Shown here: positions 50,360-59,098 of the stretch, one piece after another
How the letters are laid out: each line of letters opens with the position of its first letter
Position numbering within the stretch: the first letter of the stretch is position 1
Assembly: GCF_001883705.2 (NCBI RefSeq)
Contig: NZ_MDEQ02000027.1
Coordinates: forward strand, 29,519-93,518
Source of the DNA: Burkholderia catarinensis
GTDB taxonomy: Bacteria; Pseudomonadota; Gammaproteobacteria; Burkholderiales; Burkholderiaceae
DNA length: 64,000 nt
Reading direction: 5' to 3'
The notes under the pieces: model-generated
Told to the model about the DNA's origin: nothing
The model's database searches: none
What the model saw: only the letters and a program-made list of their open reading frames with translations
Position numbers and translations under genes: made by a program

Positions 50360-52267
50360 TTACTTGAACGAGCGCAGGTCTTCCTGCAGACGCTCAACGA
50401 AGGCTTCGACCGGCATAACGCCAAGATCGACGCCGCCACGGGCACGCACGGCTACCGTTTGCGCATCACGCTCCTTATCACCCACGACGAGGAGATAAGG
50501 CACCTTTTCCAGCGTGTGCTCGCGTATTTTATAGCTAATCTTCTCGTTGCGCAAATCGGCCGTCACTCTAACCCCTTGTTTTTGCAACGATTGGGCCAGA
50601 GCATGCGCATATTCGATCTGATTTTCGGCGATATTGAGCACAACTGCCTGGCTCGGCGCGAGCCAGGCCGGCATTGCACCAGCATGGTGCTCGATCAGAA
50701 TGCCGAGGAATCGCTCCATCGAACCGACGATTGCACGGTGCAGCATCACGGGCCGGCGACGGCTGTTGTCTTCCGCCACGTACTCGGCGCCGAGGCGCTC
50801 AGGCAGCATCATGTCGAGCTGCAGCGTGCCGCACTGCCACGAACGGCCGAGCGCATCCTTGATGTGGTACTCGACCTTCGGACCGTAGAACGCACCTTCG
50901 CCCGGCAGTTCTTCCCACTGAAGGCCGCACGCCGTCAGCGCTTCGCGCAGCCCCTGCTCGGCACGGTCCCAGGTTTCGTCGGAACCCATGCGCTGCTCCG
51001 GACGCAGCGACAGCTTGATATCGATGTGGTCGAAGCCGAAATCCTTGTACACGCTCATCGCGAGCTTGTTGAACGCGATCGACTCGGCAATGATCTGATC
51101 TTCGGTACAGAAAATGTGTGCATCGTCCTGCACGAAGCCGCGCACGCGCATCAGGCCGTGCAGCGCACCCGATGCCTCGTTGCGGTGGCACGAACCGAAT
51201 TCCGCGTAACGCAGCGGCAGGTCGCGGTACGAGCGCAGGCCGTGCTTGAACACCTGGACGTGCCCCGGGCAGTTCATCGGTTTGATCGCGTAGTCGCGCT
51301 TTTCCGACTCCGTCGTGAACATGTTCTCGCGGTAGTTCTGCCAGTGCCCCGACGCCTCCCACAGCGAGCGGTCCATGATCATCGGCGTCTTGATCTCGAG
51401 ATAGCCGGCTTCGTTCACGCGGCGGCGCATGTACTGCTCGACCTGCTGCCACAGCGCCCAGCCCTTCGGATGCCAGAACACCATGCCCGGCGACTCTTCC
51501 TGCATGTGGAACAGGTCGAGCTGCTTGCCGAGCTTGCGGTGGTCGCGCTTTTCCGCTTCCTCGAGCATGTGCAGGTACTGATCCTGGTCTTCCTTCTTCG
51601 TCCAGGCCGTACCGTAGATGCGCTGCAGCTGCTCGTTCTTCGAATCGCCGCGCCAGTACGCGCCCGCGACCTTCATCAGCTTGAAGACCTTCAGCTTGCC
51701 GGTCGACGGCACGTGCGGGCCGCGACACAGATCGGTGAAGCCGCCATGCGAATACAACTTGATTTCGTCGCTTTGCGGAATCGATTCGATGATCTCGGCC
51801 TTGTACTTCTCGCCGATGCTGCGGAAATACCCCGCGGCCTCGTCGCGCGACACGACGCGGCGCGTCACGGGCTCATCCTTCTTCACGAGCTCCTGCATGC
51901 GCTTCTCGATCTTTTCCAGATCTTCCGGCGTAAACGGGCGGTTATACGAGAAGTCGTAATAGAAGCCGTTGTCGATCACCGGGCCGATCGTCACCTGCGC
52001 GTCCGGGTACAGTTCCTTCACCGCGTATGCGAGCAAGTGCGCCGTCGAGTGGCGGATGATGTCGAGGCCGTCGGCATCCTTGTCCGTGACGATCGCGAGC
52101 GACGCGTCACGGTCGATCACGGCCGACGTATCGACGAGCTCGCCATCGAGCTTGCCGCCAAGCGCAGCTTTCGCAAGACCGGGACCGATCGAGGCCGCGA
52201 CCTCGGCAACTGTCACCGGATGCTCGTATTGTCGAACTGAGCCGTCAGGCAAGCGTATCGAAACCAT
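50360..52267 (-). CDS. thrS: Threonyl-tRNA synthetase
   Basis: A 635-residue class II synthetase with an N-terminal TGS domain (VSIRLPDGSVRQYEHPVTVAEVA), an editing domain with HSTAHLLAYAVKELYP and the second-metal-like FTDLCRGPHVPSTG segment, and a catalytic domain (MNCPGHVQVFKHGLRSYRDLPLRYAEFGSCHRNE; zinc ligands in this region). The C-terminal anticodon domain follows (AENQIEYAHALAQSLQKQGVRV). It is first in the thrS-infC-rpmI-rplT unit, with ribosome site GGAGATTGCT. Confidence 0.97.
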   Translation of the reverse strand: MVSIRLPDGSVRQYEHPVTVAEVAASIGPGLAKAALGGKLDGELVDTSAVIDRDASLAIVTDKDADGLDIIRHSTAHLLAYAVKELYPDAQVTIGPVIDNGFYYDFSYNRPFTPEDLEKIEKRMQELVKKDEPVTRRVVSRDEAAGYFRSIGEKYKAEIIESIPQSDEIKLYSHGGFTDLCRGPHVPSTGKLKVFKLMKVAGAYWRGDSKNEQLQRIYGTAWTKKEDQDQYLHMLEEAEKRDHRKLGKQLDLFHMQEESPGMVFWHPKGWALWQQVEQYMRRRVNEAGYLEIKTPMIMDRSLWEASGHWQNYRENMFTTESEKRDYAIKPMNCPGHVQVFKHGLRSYRDLPLRYAEFGSCHRNEASGALHGLMRVRGFVQDDAHIFCTEDQIIAESIAFNKLAMSVYKDFGFDHIDIKLSLRPEQRMGSDETWDRAEQGLREALTACGLQWEELPGEGAFYGPKVEYHIKDALGRSWQCGTLQLDMMLPERLGAEYVAEDNSRRRPVMLHRAIVGSMERFLGILIEHHAGAMPAWLAPSQAVVLNIAENQIEYAHALAQSLQKQGVRVTADLRNEKISYKIREHTLEKVPYLLVVGDKERDAQTVAVRARGGVDLGVMPVEAFVERLQEDLRSFK

Positions 52268-52342
52268 AGCAATCTCCGTGATGCCGACAGTGGGCGGCAG
52301 ACCAGGTACGCAATATAAAAATCACGCGTGAAATTTCGCGAC
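52268..52342 (-). promoter_or_regulatory. thrS leader and probable promoter
   Basis: A short AT-richer stretch with a -10-like TATATT on the minus strand (near 52310) lies between the tRNA-Val terminator and thrS. No classical T-box was recognised. Confidence 0.35.
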
Positions 52343-52378
52343 AAAAAAAATGCGGCCCCGCTTTCGAGGGGCCGCATT
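52343..52378 (-). terminator. Terminator downstream of tRNA-Val
   Basis: A perfect stem AATGCGGCCCC/GGGGCCGCATT followed by eight U on the minus strand. It lies about 160 bp after the tRNA; that gap (52379-52537) holds no gene I can identify. Confidence 0.92.
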
Positions 52379-52537
52379 CGATACTTCACTCAAACTCAAA
52401 GGGCGAAAGGGTTCCTCGACTAGCGTCGCTCCGAAGTAGTTTCGGTCAACGTTCGCGGTGTCATAACCGTATTCGCCTTGTTCGCGTTGAGTTATTTACT
52501 GCATCGAACACCCGGAGACCGGGCATTCTCAATTCGT

Positions 52538-52613
52538 TGGTAGGCTCGATTGGACTCGAACCAACGACCCCCACCATGTCAAGGTGGTGCTCTAACCAGC
52601 TGAGCTACGAGCC
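52538..52613 (-). tRNA. tRNA-Val(GAC)
   Basis: A 76-nt cloverleaf on the minus strand: acceptor GGCTCGT, D-arm GCTCAGCTGGTTAGAGC, anticodon stem CCACC/GGTGG with loop TTGACAT (anticodon GAC), T-arm GTTGGTTCGAGTCCAAT and an encoded CCA. It reads GUC and GUU. Confidence 0.96.
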
Positions 52614-52699
52614 TAGAGAAGCTGAAATTATATGGAGCCCCTACCTGTTTGGCAAGTGTTTTTATGCGGTCGCAGCAAAATGACCGCGTTCCAACCCCA

Positions 52700-54934
52700 T
52701 CATGCCTTCCGCCCGGCCCGCACGACGCCCTGCACCTCGCCGAGCAACGTGCAGGCGCGCTGTACCTGTGCCGAGTTCGACACCTCGACCGTGAACTGCA
52801 TGAATGCCGCATTGCGTCGGCTCTGCGTCTTCACGCCCACCACGTTGATCTTTTCGCGCGCGAACACTTCGGAGATGTCGCGCAGCAACCCTTGCCGGTC
52901 GCTCGCCTCGATCATCAGGTCAACCGGATAGACGGACGCGCCGCGCCCGCCGAGCACGTCGGCCGACCAGGTCGTCTGCAGCACGCGTTCCGGCGCACGC
53001 TCGACCATCCGGCGAAACGTCGGGCAGTCGGTGCGGTGGATCGACATCCCCTTGCCGCGCGTGACGAAACCACTGATCGGATCGGGCGGCGCCGGACGGC
53101 AGCAGCGCGCGAGCTGGGTCAGCAGCGCGTCGACGCCCACCACCAGCACGCCGGTCGACGCGCCATGCGCGACGCTCGCGCCGCTGCTGCGCTTCTCGAA
53201 ATCGGCAGGCGCCTCGAACGCAGGCTCCGGTGGCGGCGCATCGGACAGCGCATGCTCGACGTTGCGCAGGCTGAACTCCTCCTTGCCGACGACCGAGAAC
53301 AACTCCTCGGGCGACTTGAAGCCGAGTTTCGCGGCGAGGTTGTCCAGGTTGACCGACGTCTTGCCCTCGCGTTGCAGCGTCTTTTCGACGAGCGCCCGGC
53401 CATGCGAGACGTTTTCCTCCTGCTCGATCGAGTTGAACCACGCACGCACCTTCTGCCGTGCGCGCGAGCTCTTCAGGTAGCCGAGCTGCAGGTTCAGCCA
53501 GTCGCGCGACGGCCCGCCCTCCTTCACCGCGACGATCTCGACCGTCTGGCCGTTCGCGAGCGACGTGTTCAGCGGCACCATCACGCCGTCGACGCGCGCG
53601 CCGCGGCAGCGATGACCGAGTTCGCTGTGCAGGTGATACGCGAAATCAACCGGCGTCGCGCCCTGCGGCAATGCGATCACGCGCGCCTGCGGCGTCAGCA
53701 CGTAGATGTGATCGTCGTCGAGCGATGTCTCGCGCAATTGCGCCCATGCCCGGTCGCCCGACACCTCGGTGCCGTCCTCGACGTCGTCCTTCCACGCCAG
53801 CAACTGGCGCAGCCACGCGATCTTCTCGTCGTACTTGTCGCTCGCCGAGAACTGGCCGCCATAGCCACGCGCGCCGGCCTCCTTGTAGCGCCAGTGCGCG
53901 GCCACGCCGTACTCGGCAAAGCGGTGCATGTCCTGCGTGCGGATCTGCACTTCGAACGCGCGACCATCGTCGCCGATCACGACCGTATGCAGCGACTTGT
54001 AGCCGTTCGGCTTCGGCCGCGAGATGTAGTCGTCGAATTCCTTCGGCACCGGCTGCCACAGGTGATGCACGATGCCGAGCACCGTGTAGCAATCCTTGAT
54101 GTCGGGCACGATCACGCGAAACGCGCGCACATCGTACAGCTCGGAGAAGTCGAGCTCCTTGCCGCGCATCTTGCGCCAGATGCTGTAGATATGCTTCGGC
54201 CGGCCGCTCACGTCGGCCTGGATGTGCGCCTCCGCCAGCTCGTGCTGCAGCCGCGCGATTGCCTGCGTGACGTACGCCTCGCGTTCGATGCGCTTCTCGT
54301 CGAGCAGCTTCGCGATGCGCTTGTAGGTGACGGGATCCTCGAAGCGGAACGCGAGATCCTCGAGCTCCCATTTCAGCTGCCAGATACCGAGACGGTTCGC
54401 GAGCGGCGCATAGATCTCGAGCGTCTCGCGCGCGACGTCGGGCGGCGGATCGATCTTCGCGGCCGCGTAGTAGCGCAGCGACTGCAACCGCGATGCAAGC
54501 CGGATCAGCACCACGCGGATGTCCTGCGCGAACGCGAGCAGCATCTTGCGCAGCGCCTCGATCTGCGTGCGCCGCTCTTCCGCCGCATCGCGCCCGACGT
54601 CGGACACCGCGTTCTGCGCGGCGCGCAGGCTGACGGTACCGAGCCGCAACAGCTTGCGCACATCGGCAACGAGCCGCGCGACCTCTTCGCCGAAACGCTC
54701 GGTCAGCTCGCGCCCGGGGTCGCTCAGGTGCGGCGTCAGCACGAACAGCGCGGCGGCCTGCATCGCGGAAGGGTCGACGTTCAGCGTGCGCATGATCGAC
54801 GCCGTGCCCGCCGAGTGATCGGCGAGCAATTCGCCGGACGACAGGCGCACGTCGCCGGCCCGCTCGCGCACGAACGCGAGCACGTCGTCGAACGACGGTG
54901 CCGCGACGGGGGAAGCTGAAATGGACTCGGTCAT
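52700..54934 (-). CDS. relA: (p)ppGpp synthetase RelA
   Basis: A 744-residue RelA/SpoT homologue. The N-terminal pseudo-hydrolase region lacks the HD signature: the site where SpoT has HDxxED reads AALFVLTPHLSDPG, so hydrolase activity is not expected. The synthetase domain has GRPKHIYSIWRKM, LYDVRAFRVIVPDIKDCYTVLG and EFDDYISRPKPNGYKSLHT. The acidic EFDD motif is the monofunctional RelA form. A TGS domain (VYVLTPQARVIALPQGATPVDFAYHLH), a helical region and a C-terminal ACT domain (VDLMIEASDRQGLLRDISEVFA) follow. It makes the stringent alarmone on ribosomes with uncharged tRNA; SpoT must be elsewhere. Confidence 0.95.
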   Translation of the reverse strand: MTESISASPVAAPSFDDVLAFVRERAGDVRLSSGELLADHSAGTASIMRTLNVDPSAMQAAALFVLTPHLSDPGRELTERFGEEVARLVADVRKLLRLGTVSLRAAQNAVSDVGRDAAEERRTQIEALRKMLLAFAQDIRVVLIRLASRLQSLRYYAAAKIDPPPDVARETLEIYAPLANRLGIWQLKWELEDLAFRFEDPVTYKRIAKLLDEKRIEREAYVTQAIARLQHELAEAHIQADVSGRPKHIYSIWRKMRGKELDFSELYDVRAFRVIVPDIKDCYTVLGIVHHLWQPVPKEFDDYISRPKPNGYKSLHTVVIGDDGRAFEVQIRTQDMHRFAEYGVAAHWRYKEAGARGYGGQFSASDKYDEKIAWLRQLLAWKDDVEDGTEVSGDRAWAQLRETSLDDDHIYVLTPQARVIALPQGATPVDFAYHLHSELGHRCRGARVDGVMVPLNTSLANGQTVEIVAVKEGGPSRDWLNLQLGYLKSSRARQKVRAWFNSIEQEENVSHGRALVEKTLQREGKTSVNLDNLAAKLGFKSPEELFSVVGKEEFSLRNVEHALSDAPPPEPAFEAPADFEKRSSGASVAHGASTGVLVVGVDALLTQLARCCRPAPPDPISGFVTRGKGMSIHRTDCPTFRRMVERAPERVLQTTWSADVLGGRGASVYPVDLMIEASDRQGLLRDISEVFAREKINVVGVKTQSRRNAAFMQFTVEVSNSAQVQRACTLLGEVQGVVRAGRKA

Positions 54935-54978
54935 TGCACGGCCTGGCGGAATGCGGTCATCGTCGGGCGACGCTCAGC

Positions 54979-55332
54979 TCAACTCCGCTGCGCGGCGACG
55001 ACCACGATCTCGACCAACAGCGCCGGATCCGCGAGCTTCGCCTCGACGGTGGCGCGCGGCGGCGTGTTGCCCTGTGCGACCCACGCGTCCCACTCCGCAT
55101 TCATGCCTTCGAAGTTCGCCAGATCCGAGATGTAGATCTGCACCGACAGCAGATGCGCCTTGTCGCTGTTCGCTTCGGCGAGCAGGCGGTCGATGTGGCC
55201 GAGCACTTCACGCGTCTGGCCCTTGATGTCCTGCGTGGTGTCTTCGGCGATCTGGCCGGCCAGATACACGGTACCGTTGTGGATCGCGGTTTCGGAGAGA
55301 CGGGCCCCGACGTGGTGACGAATGACTGCCAT
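54979..55332 (-). CDS. RidA-family (YjgF/YER057c/UK114) protein
   Basis: A 117-residue protein starting at MAVIRHHVGARLSETAIHNGTVYLAGQIAED. The family core includes VLGHIDRLLAEANSDKAHLLSVQIYISDL and NTPPRATVEAKLADPALLVEIVVVA, with the substrate-binding Arg in PRATVE. RidA deaminates reactive enamine/imine intermediates; several subfamilies do not, so the exact activity is open. It lies between relA and an alpha/beta hydrolase, probably co-transcribed with the latter (79-bp gap). Confidence 0.9.
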   Translation of the reverse strand: MAVIRHHVGARLSETAIHNGTVYLAGQIAEDTTQDIKGQTREVLGHIDRLLAEANSDKAHLLSVQIYISDLANFEGMNAEWDAWVAQGNTPPRATVEAKLADPALLVEIVVVAAQRS

Positions 55333-55411
55333 GGAATGTTCCGGTCGTGAGTGGTGAAGAATCGAACGACGGCACGGCCCGCGTGCCGCCGAACCGCATA
55401 TTATGACGCGT

Positions 55412-56317
55412 TTATGCAGCGCCTTCGACGAAAAACCGCCGCGCGAGCGCAATCTGGTCGGCGTTGATGAACGCCGGCGCGTGGCCCGTACCCGGAATTT
55501 CGGCCTGCGTCACATGCCGGCCGCGACGCATCATCTCGGCTACCGTCTCGCGCGACAGCAGGTCCGACATCTCGCCGCGCACGACGAGCAGCGACGCATC
55601 CGTCGTCTCGATGGCACGCCACAGCGCGGCCTCGCCGAGCGCGGCCAGTTCGGGCGTCGTCGCCTTGAACGGTTCGGCGATGCGCGGATCGTAGCGCATC
55701 GTCCAGCCGCCTTCGGGCAGCTCGCGCAGCAGCGGCCGGTTGATCTCGCGCCACTCGTCGCCGGTCAGCGCGCCGAACGGCAGCGACAGCGACGTCAGAT
55801 AGTCGACGCCCTCCTGTTCGGTCGTAAAGCACGGCTGCACGCCGAGATATTCGCCGATGCGCGTCAGCGAATCGGGTTCGATGCGCGGGCCGACGTCGTT
55901 GACGATCATCCGGCGCAGCGGCGAACCGGGCAGCCCCGCGAGCGCCATGCCGATCAGTCCGCCCATCGACGTACCGAACCAGTCGACCGATTCGACGTCG
56001 AGCCGCGCGATCAGCGTCACCATGTCGGCCACGTATTGCGGAATCGCATAGAGCCGCGAATCGGCAAGCCGGTCCGACCGGCCGCGGCCGGCGACATCGG
56101 GGCAAACGACACGATACGTATCCGACAGCGCAGCGGCGAGCCGGTCGAAATCGCGCCCGGAACGGGTCAGGCCGTGCACGCAGACCAGCACGCGCGGATT
56201 GGCGGGGTCGCCCCATTCGGTATAGGCGACGTGGTGAAGGCCGGCGACGCTTGCACACTGCACGCATCGCTGACGGGGAACCGGAGGATTCGCTGAGGTT
56301 GTTGGCATCGTTGGCAT
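55412..56317 (-). CDS. Alpha/beta-fold hydrolase
   Basis: A 301-residue hydrolase. The oxyanion-hole block is VLVCVHGLTRSGRDF, the nucleophile elbow GTSMGG (Ser117) is in VDWFGTSMGGLIGMALAG, the acidic residue is probably in LLVVRGEMSDLLS, and the catalytic His is in IPGTGHAPAFIN. The layout matches the MhpC/ProLine-iminopeptidase-like group; the substrate is not predictable. The first 20 residues are poorly conserved-looking and the start may be internal. Confidence 0.88.
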   Translation of the reverse strand: MPTMPTTSANPPVPRQRCVQCASVAGLHHVAYTEWGDPANPRVLVCVHGLTRSGRDFDRLAAALSDTYRVVCPDVAGRGRSDRLADSRLYAIPQYVADMVTLIARLDVESVDWFGTSMGGLIGMALAGLPGSPLRRMIVNDVGPRIEPDSLTRIGEYLGVQPCFTTEQEGVDYLTSLSLPFGALTGDEWREINRPLLRELPEGGWTMRYDPRIAEPFKATTPELAALGEAALWRAIETTDASLLVVRGEMSDLLSRETVAEMMRRGRHVTQAEIPGTGHAPAFINADQIALARRFFVEGAA

Positions 56318-56441
56318 CCTGTCGAACGGGGGGCGGCGCGGCGGACGACGCTTGCGCCGCCCGATGCAAACGATTGTAAACCGCTTCGTAACCGCAGGTC
56401 GTCACGCACACGCCACCGCCAATACATCGTTCGCAGCGTGC

Positions 56442-57347
56442 TCAGTCGCTGCGGCTCCACGCGCCGCGCAACTGCTCGCGCAGGAAATCGACGAATGCGC
56501 GCACGCGCAACGGCACGTGACGACCACCGGGATAAACCGCATGAAGCGGTGCCGCGGGCGCCGCGAATGCCGGCAGCACGCGGACCAGTCGACCGGCATC
56601 GAGATCGGCACCGACGTCCCAGATCGACTTCAGCGCGATACCCGCGCCCTCCAGCGCCAACGTACGAGCCGCGCCGCCGTCGTTCGTCAGCAGCGCGGCC
56701 GTCACCTCGACCGCAACCGTGCCCTGGGCACCGTCGAACCGCCACTCGGCACGCGGCTGGTCGCCCATCACGATGCATCGGTGCGCACGAAGCTCGGCCG
56801 GATCAGCGGGCAGCCCGTGCGCGGCGAGATAGCTCGACGATGCGCAAAGCACGCGATGATTCGGTGCCAGTTCGCGCGCGACCATCGTCGAATCCGCGAG
56901 GCGGCCGATCCGCACGGCAACGTCGATGTCATGCGCGAGCAGATCGACAATCGTGTCCGTCAGCATCAGTTGCACGGTCAGCTCGGGATGTCGCCGCTGA
57001 AACGCTGCGACGAGCGGCGCGATCCGCAGGCGGCCGAGTTCGCCCGGCGCCGTCAGGCGCAGCAAACCGCCGACCGTGCCGCGGCGATCGCTCATCAGCG
57101 TTTCGGCGCGCCCCACTTCGGCCAGGATGCGCAGCACCTGCGCGTGGAACTGCGCACCGTCGTCGGTCAGCGTCTGCTGCCGCGTCGTCCGGTGCAGCAG
57201 ACGCACGCCGAGCTGCGACTCGAGATGCGCAAGCCGCTTGCTGACGACGGACAGCGACAAGTCCAGCTCGCGCGCCGCCGCCGACAGGCTGCCGGCCGAC
57301 ACGATTCTCGCGAAGGTATCGAGCGCCGGGAGATCGTCGATCAGCAT
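56442..57347 (-). CDS. LysR-family regulator divergent to the SnoaL/deacetylase/SDR cluster
   Basis: A 301-residue regulator: HTH in residues 5-65 (LPALDTFARIVSAGSLSAAARELDLSLSVVSKRLAHLESQLGVRLLHRTTR) and an effector domain beginning GLLRLTAPGELGRLRIAPLVAAF, with DIDVAVRIGRLADSTMVARELAPN, typical of the AaeR/DsdC-like CrgA subgroup. MLIDDLP is chosen as start, since the longer frame crosses the divergent promoter region. The 138-bp gap to the opposite gene should hold both promoters and the LysR site. Confidence 0.9.
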   Translation of the reverse strand: MLIDDLPALDTFARIVSAGSLSAAARELDLSLSVVSKRLAHLESQLGVRLLHRTTRQQTLTDDGAQFHAQVLRILAEVGRAETLMSDRRGTVGGLLRLTAPGELGRLRIAPLVAAFQRRHPELTVQLMLTDTIVDLLAHDIDVAVRIGRLADSTMVARELAPNHRVLCASSSYLAAHGLPADPAELRAHRCIVMGDQPRAEWRFDGAQGTVAVEVTAALLTNDGGAARTLALEGAGIALKSIWDVGADLDAGRLVRVLPAFAAPAAPLHAVYPGGRHVPLRVRAFVDFLREQLRGAWSRSD

Positions 57348-57485
57348 CGTGGCACCGGCCCCGATCGCATCTTTCCTTTTTTCGAATAATCCATTCGCTT
57401 TCCGCCGGTATTTAGATAGATATCGGAAACCTACCATACCTGTTCCGCGTCGTCGTACGACGCCATACACAGGACACCCGAAACC

Positions 57486-58043
57486 ATGTCGACCCGCCTT
57501 CCTTCGACCGCTCGCCCGATCACCCGCGTCATCGCTGCGGCAGCCTGCGTCGTTGCGCTGTCGCCTGCCGCGTCCCGCGCGGCCGGCCTCGTCGAGCCGC
57601 ACAGCCTGACCGTCGCGGCCGACGTGCCGGTCACGCAGGCACGCGCACAAGTCCTCGCCGCGCGTCGCTACGGCACGTTCTGGGATACCGGCGACGCCAC
57701 CCTCGCCCGCACGGCACTCGCCGCCGGCTTCATCGACCGAACGCTTCCAGCCGGCCGCGCACAGGGCTTGCCGGGACCGCTCGCGGCATCCCGAACGATG
57801 CGCGCAGCCATCCCGGACCTGCGTTGCGACATCGAGCAGATGATCGTCGCGGGCGACCGAGTCGTCGTGCACCTGCATTTTCGCGGGCATTTCACCGGCA
57901 CGTTCAATGGCACGGCCGGAAGCGGGCAGACGGTCGACTTCATCGCGACCGACATCTACCGGATCGACCACGGCCGTATCGCGGAAAACTGGCACATCGA
58001 GGACAACCTGACGCTGATGCGCCAGCTCGGGCTCGTCGGCTGA
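57486..58043 (+). CDS. Secreted SnoaL-like (ester cyclase family) protein
   Basis: A 185-residue protein with a signal peptide (hydrophobic AAAACVVALSPAAS, cleavage after SRAA near residue 33). The mature part has an NTF2/SnoaL fold pattern: AARRYGTFWDTGDATLARTALA, FIDRTLPAG, LRCDIEQMIVAGDRVVVHLHFRGHFTGTF and the C-terminal GRIAENWHIEDNLTLMRQLGL. Relatives are polyketide cyclases and small hydrolase-like proteins; a periplasmic location is unusual. It is first of a cluster with a deacetylase and an SDR, divergent from a LysR gene. Confidence 0.82.
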   Translation: MSTRLPSTARPITRVIAAAACVVALSPAASRAAGLVEPHSLTVAADVPVTQARAQVLAARRYGTFWDTGDATLARTALAAGFIDRTLPAGRAQGLPGPLAASRTMRAAIPDLRCDIEQMIVAGDRVVVHLHFRGHFTGTFNGTAGSGQTVDFIATDIYRIDHGRIAENWHIEDNLTLMRQLGLVG

Positions 58044-58054
58044 CGGGGAAGACG

Positions 58055-59060
58055 ATGACTTACAGCGACTCCAATTCGGCGACGCCTCCGGCGCGCCGCA
58101 CGTTTCTTGCACAGGCCGGCGCCGGGCTGGCGGCCGGCGTCGCGGCGGCCGCGGGCGCCTCCCGGCTGGCAGCCGCCGCGCCGGCACCGCGGCCAGCAGG
58201 CAGAGGAGCCGGCGGATTCTGGCCGAACGATACGCGGCTCGTCATCTCGATCTCGATGCAATTCGAGGCCGGCGGACAACCGCCCAAGGGCGCAGACAGC
58301 CCGTTCCCGCCCGTCGAATTTCCATCGTCGGCGCCGGTCGATCTGGCATCGGCCACGTGGTTCGCGTATGGCTATCGTGAAGGGATTCCGCGTCTTCTTG
58401 ACCTGTGGGACCGGCACGGCGTGAAAGTCACGTCGCACATGATCGGAGAAGCCGCACGCCGGCATCCCGAACTGGCGCGCGAGATCGTGCGGCCACGAAG
58501 CGGCCGCGCACGGCCCGACCTGGCGCTCGCAATTCGCGATGAGCCGCGACGACGAGCGTCGTTTCCTCACCGAAGCCCGCGACATGGTCGAAGCGGCAAC
58601 GGGACAGCGCCCGATCGGCTACAACTGCAACTGGCTGCGGCGCGGGCCGCACACGCTGCCGCTGCTGCAGGAACTCGGCTACGTGTATCACATCGACGAC
58701 GTCAGCCGGGACGAGCCCTTCGTCGAGACCGTCGGCGGTCGCGATTTCGTGGTCGTCCCGTACACGCTGCGCAACAACGACATCCTGCTGATCGAGGGCC
58801 GCAACTACTCGCCGACGATGTTTCTCGAGCAGATCAAGCTCGATTTCGACCAGCTGTACGCGGAAGCCGGGCAGCGGCGCAGACTGATGTCGATCAGCGC
58901 GCACGACCGGATCAGCGGCACGCCGCAGATGGTCCGCGCGTGGGACGCATTCCTGCAGTACGCACGATCGCATCCGGGGGTCGCCTTCATGCGCAAGGAC
59001 GACATCGCCCGCTTCGCGCTACGCAGCCCGTCGACGCTGCGCGAAGCCGAAACGATCTGA
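58055..59060 (+). pseudogene. Polysaccharide deacetylase (PuuE/allantoinase-like), frameshifted
   Basis: Two overlapping frames together encode one exported deacetylase of about 335 residues. The first (58055 to about 58490) gives a signal region (ARRTFLAQAGAGLAAGVAAA), TRLVISISMQFEAGGQ, YGYREGIPRLLDLWDRHGVKVTSHMIG and RRHPELAREIV. The second continues from 58491 with GHEAAAHGPTWRSQFAMSRDDERRFL, GYNCNWLRRGPHTLPLLQELGY and a full C-terminus. The break is at GTG-C-GGC (58487-58493); restoring two bases gives the expected IVRGHEAAAHGP. Without repair the protein stops before its metal site. It may be a true mutation or a sequencing error. Confidence 0.82.
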
Positions 59061-59098
59061 CCGGATTCCGCTCACCTCCTCACCTCGGAACGACCACC

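Noticed and set aside
52379..52537. Possible second tRNA or T-box between tRNA-Val and its terminator
   Set aside because: No cloverleaf or T-box motif could be assembled; only weak stems are visible.
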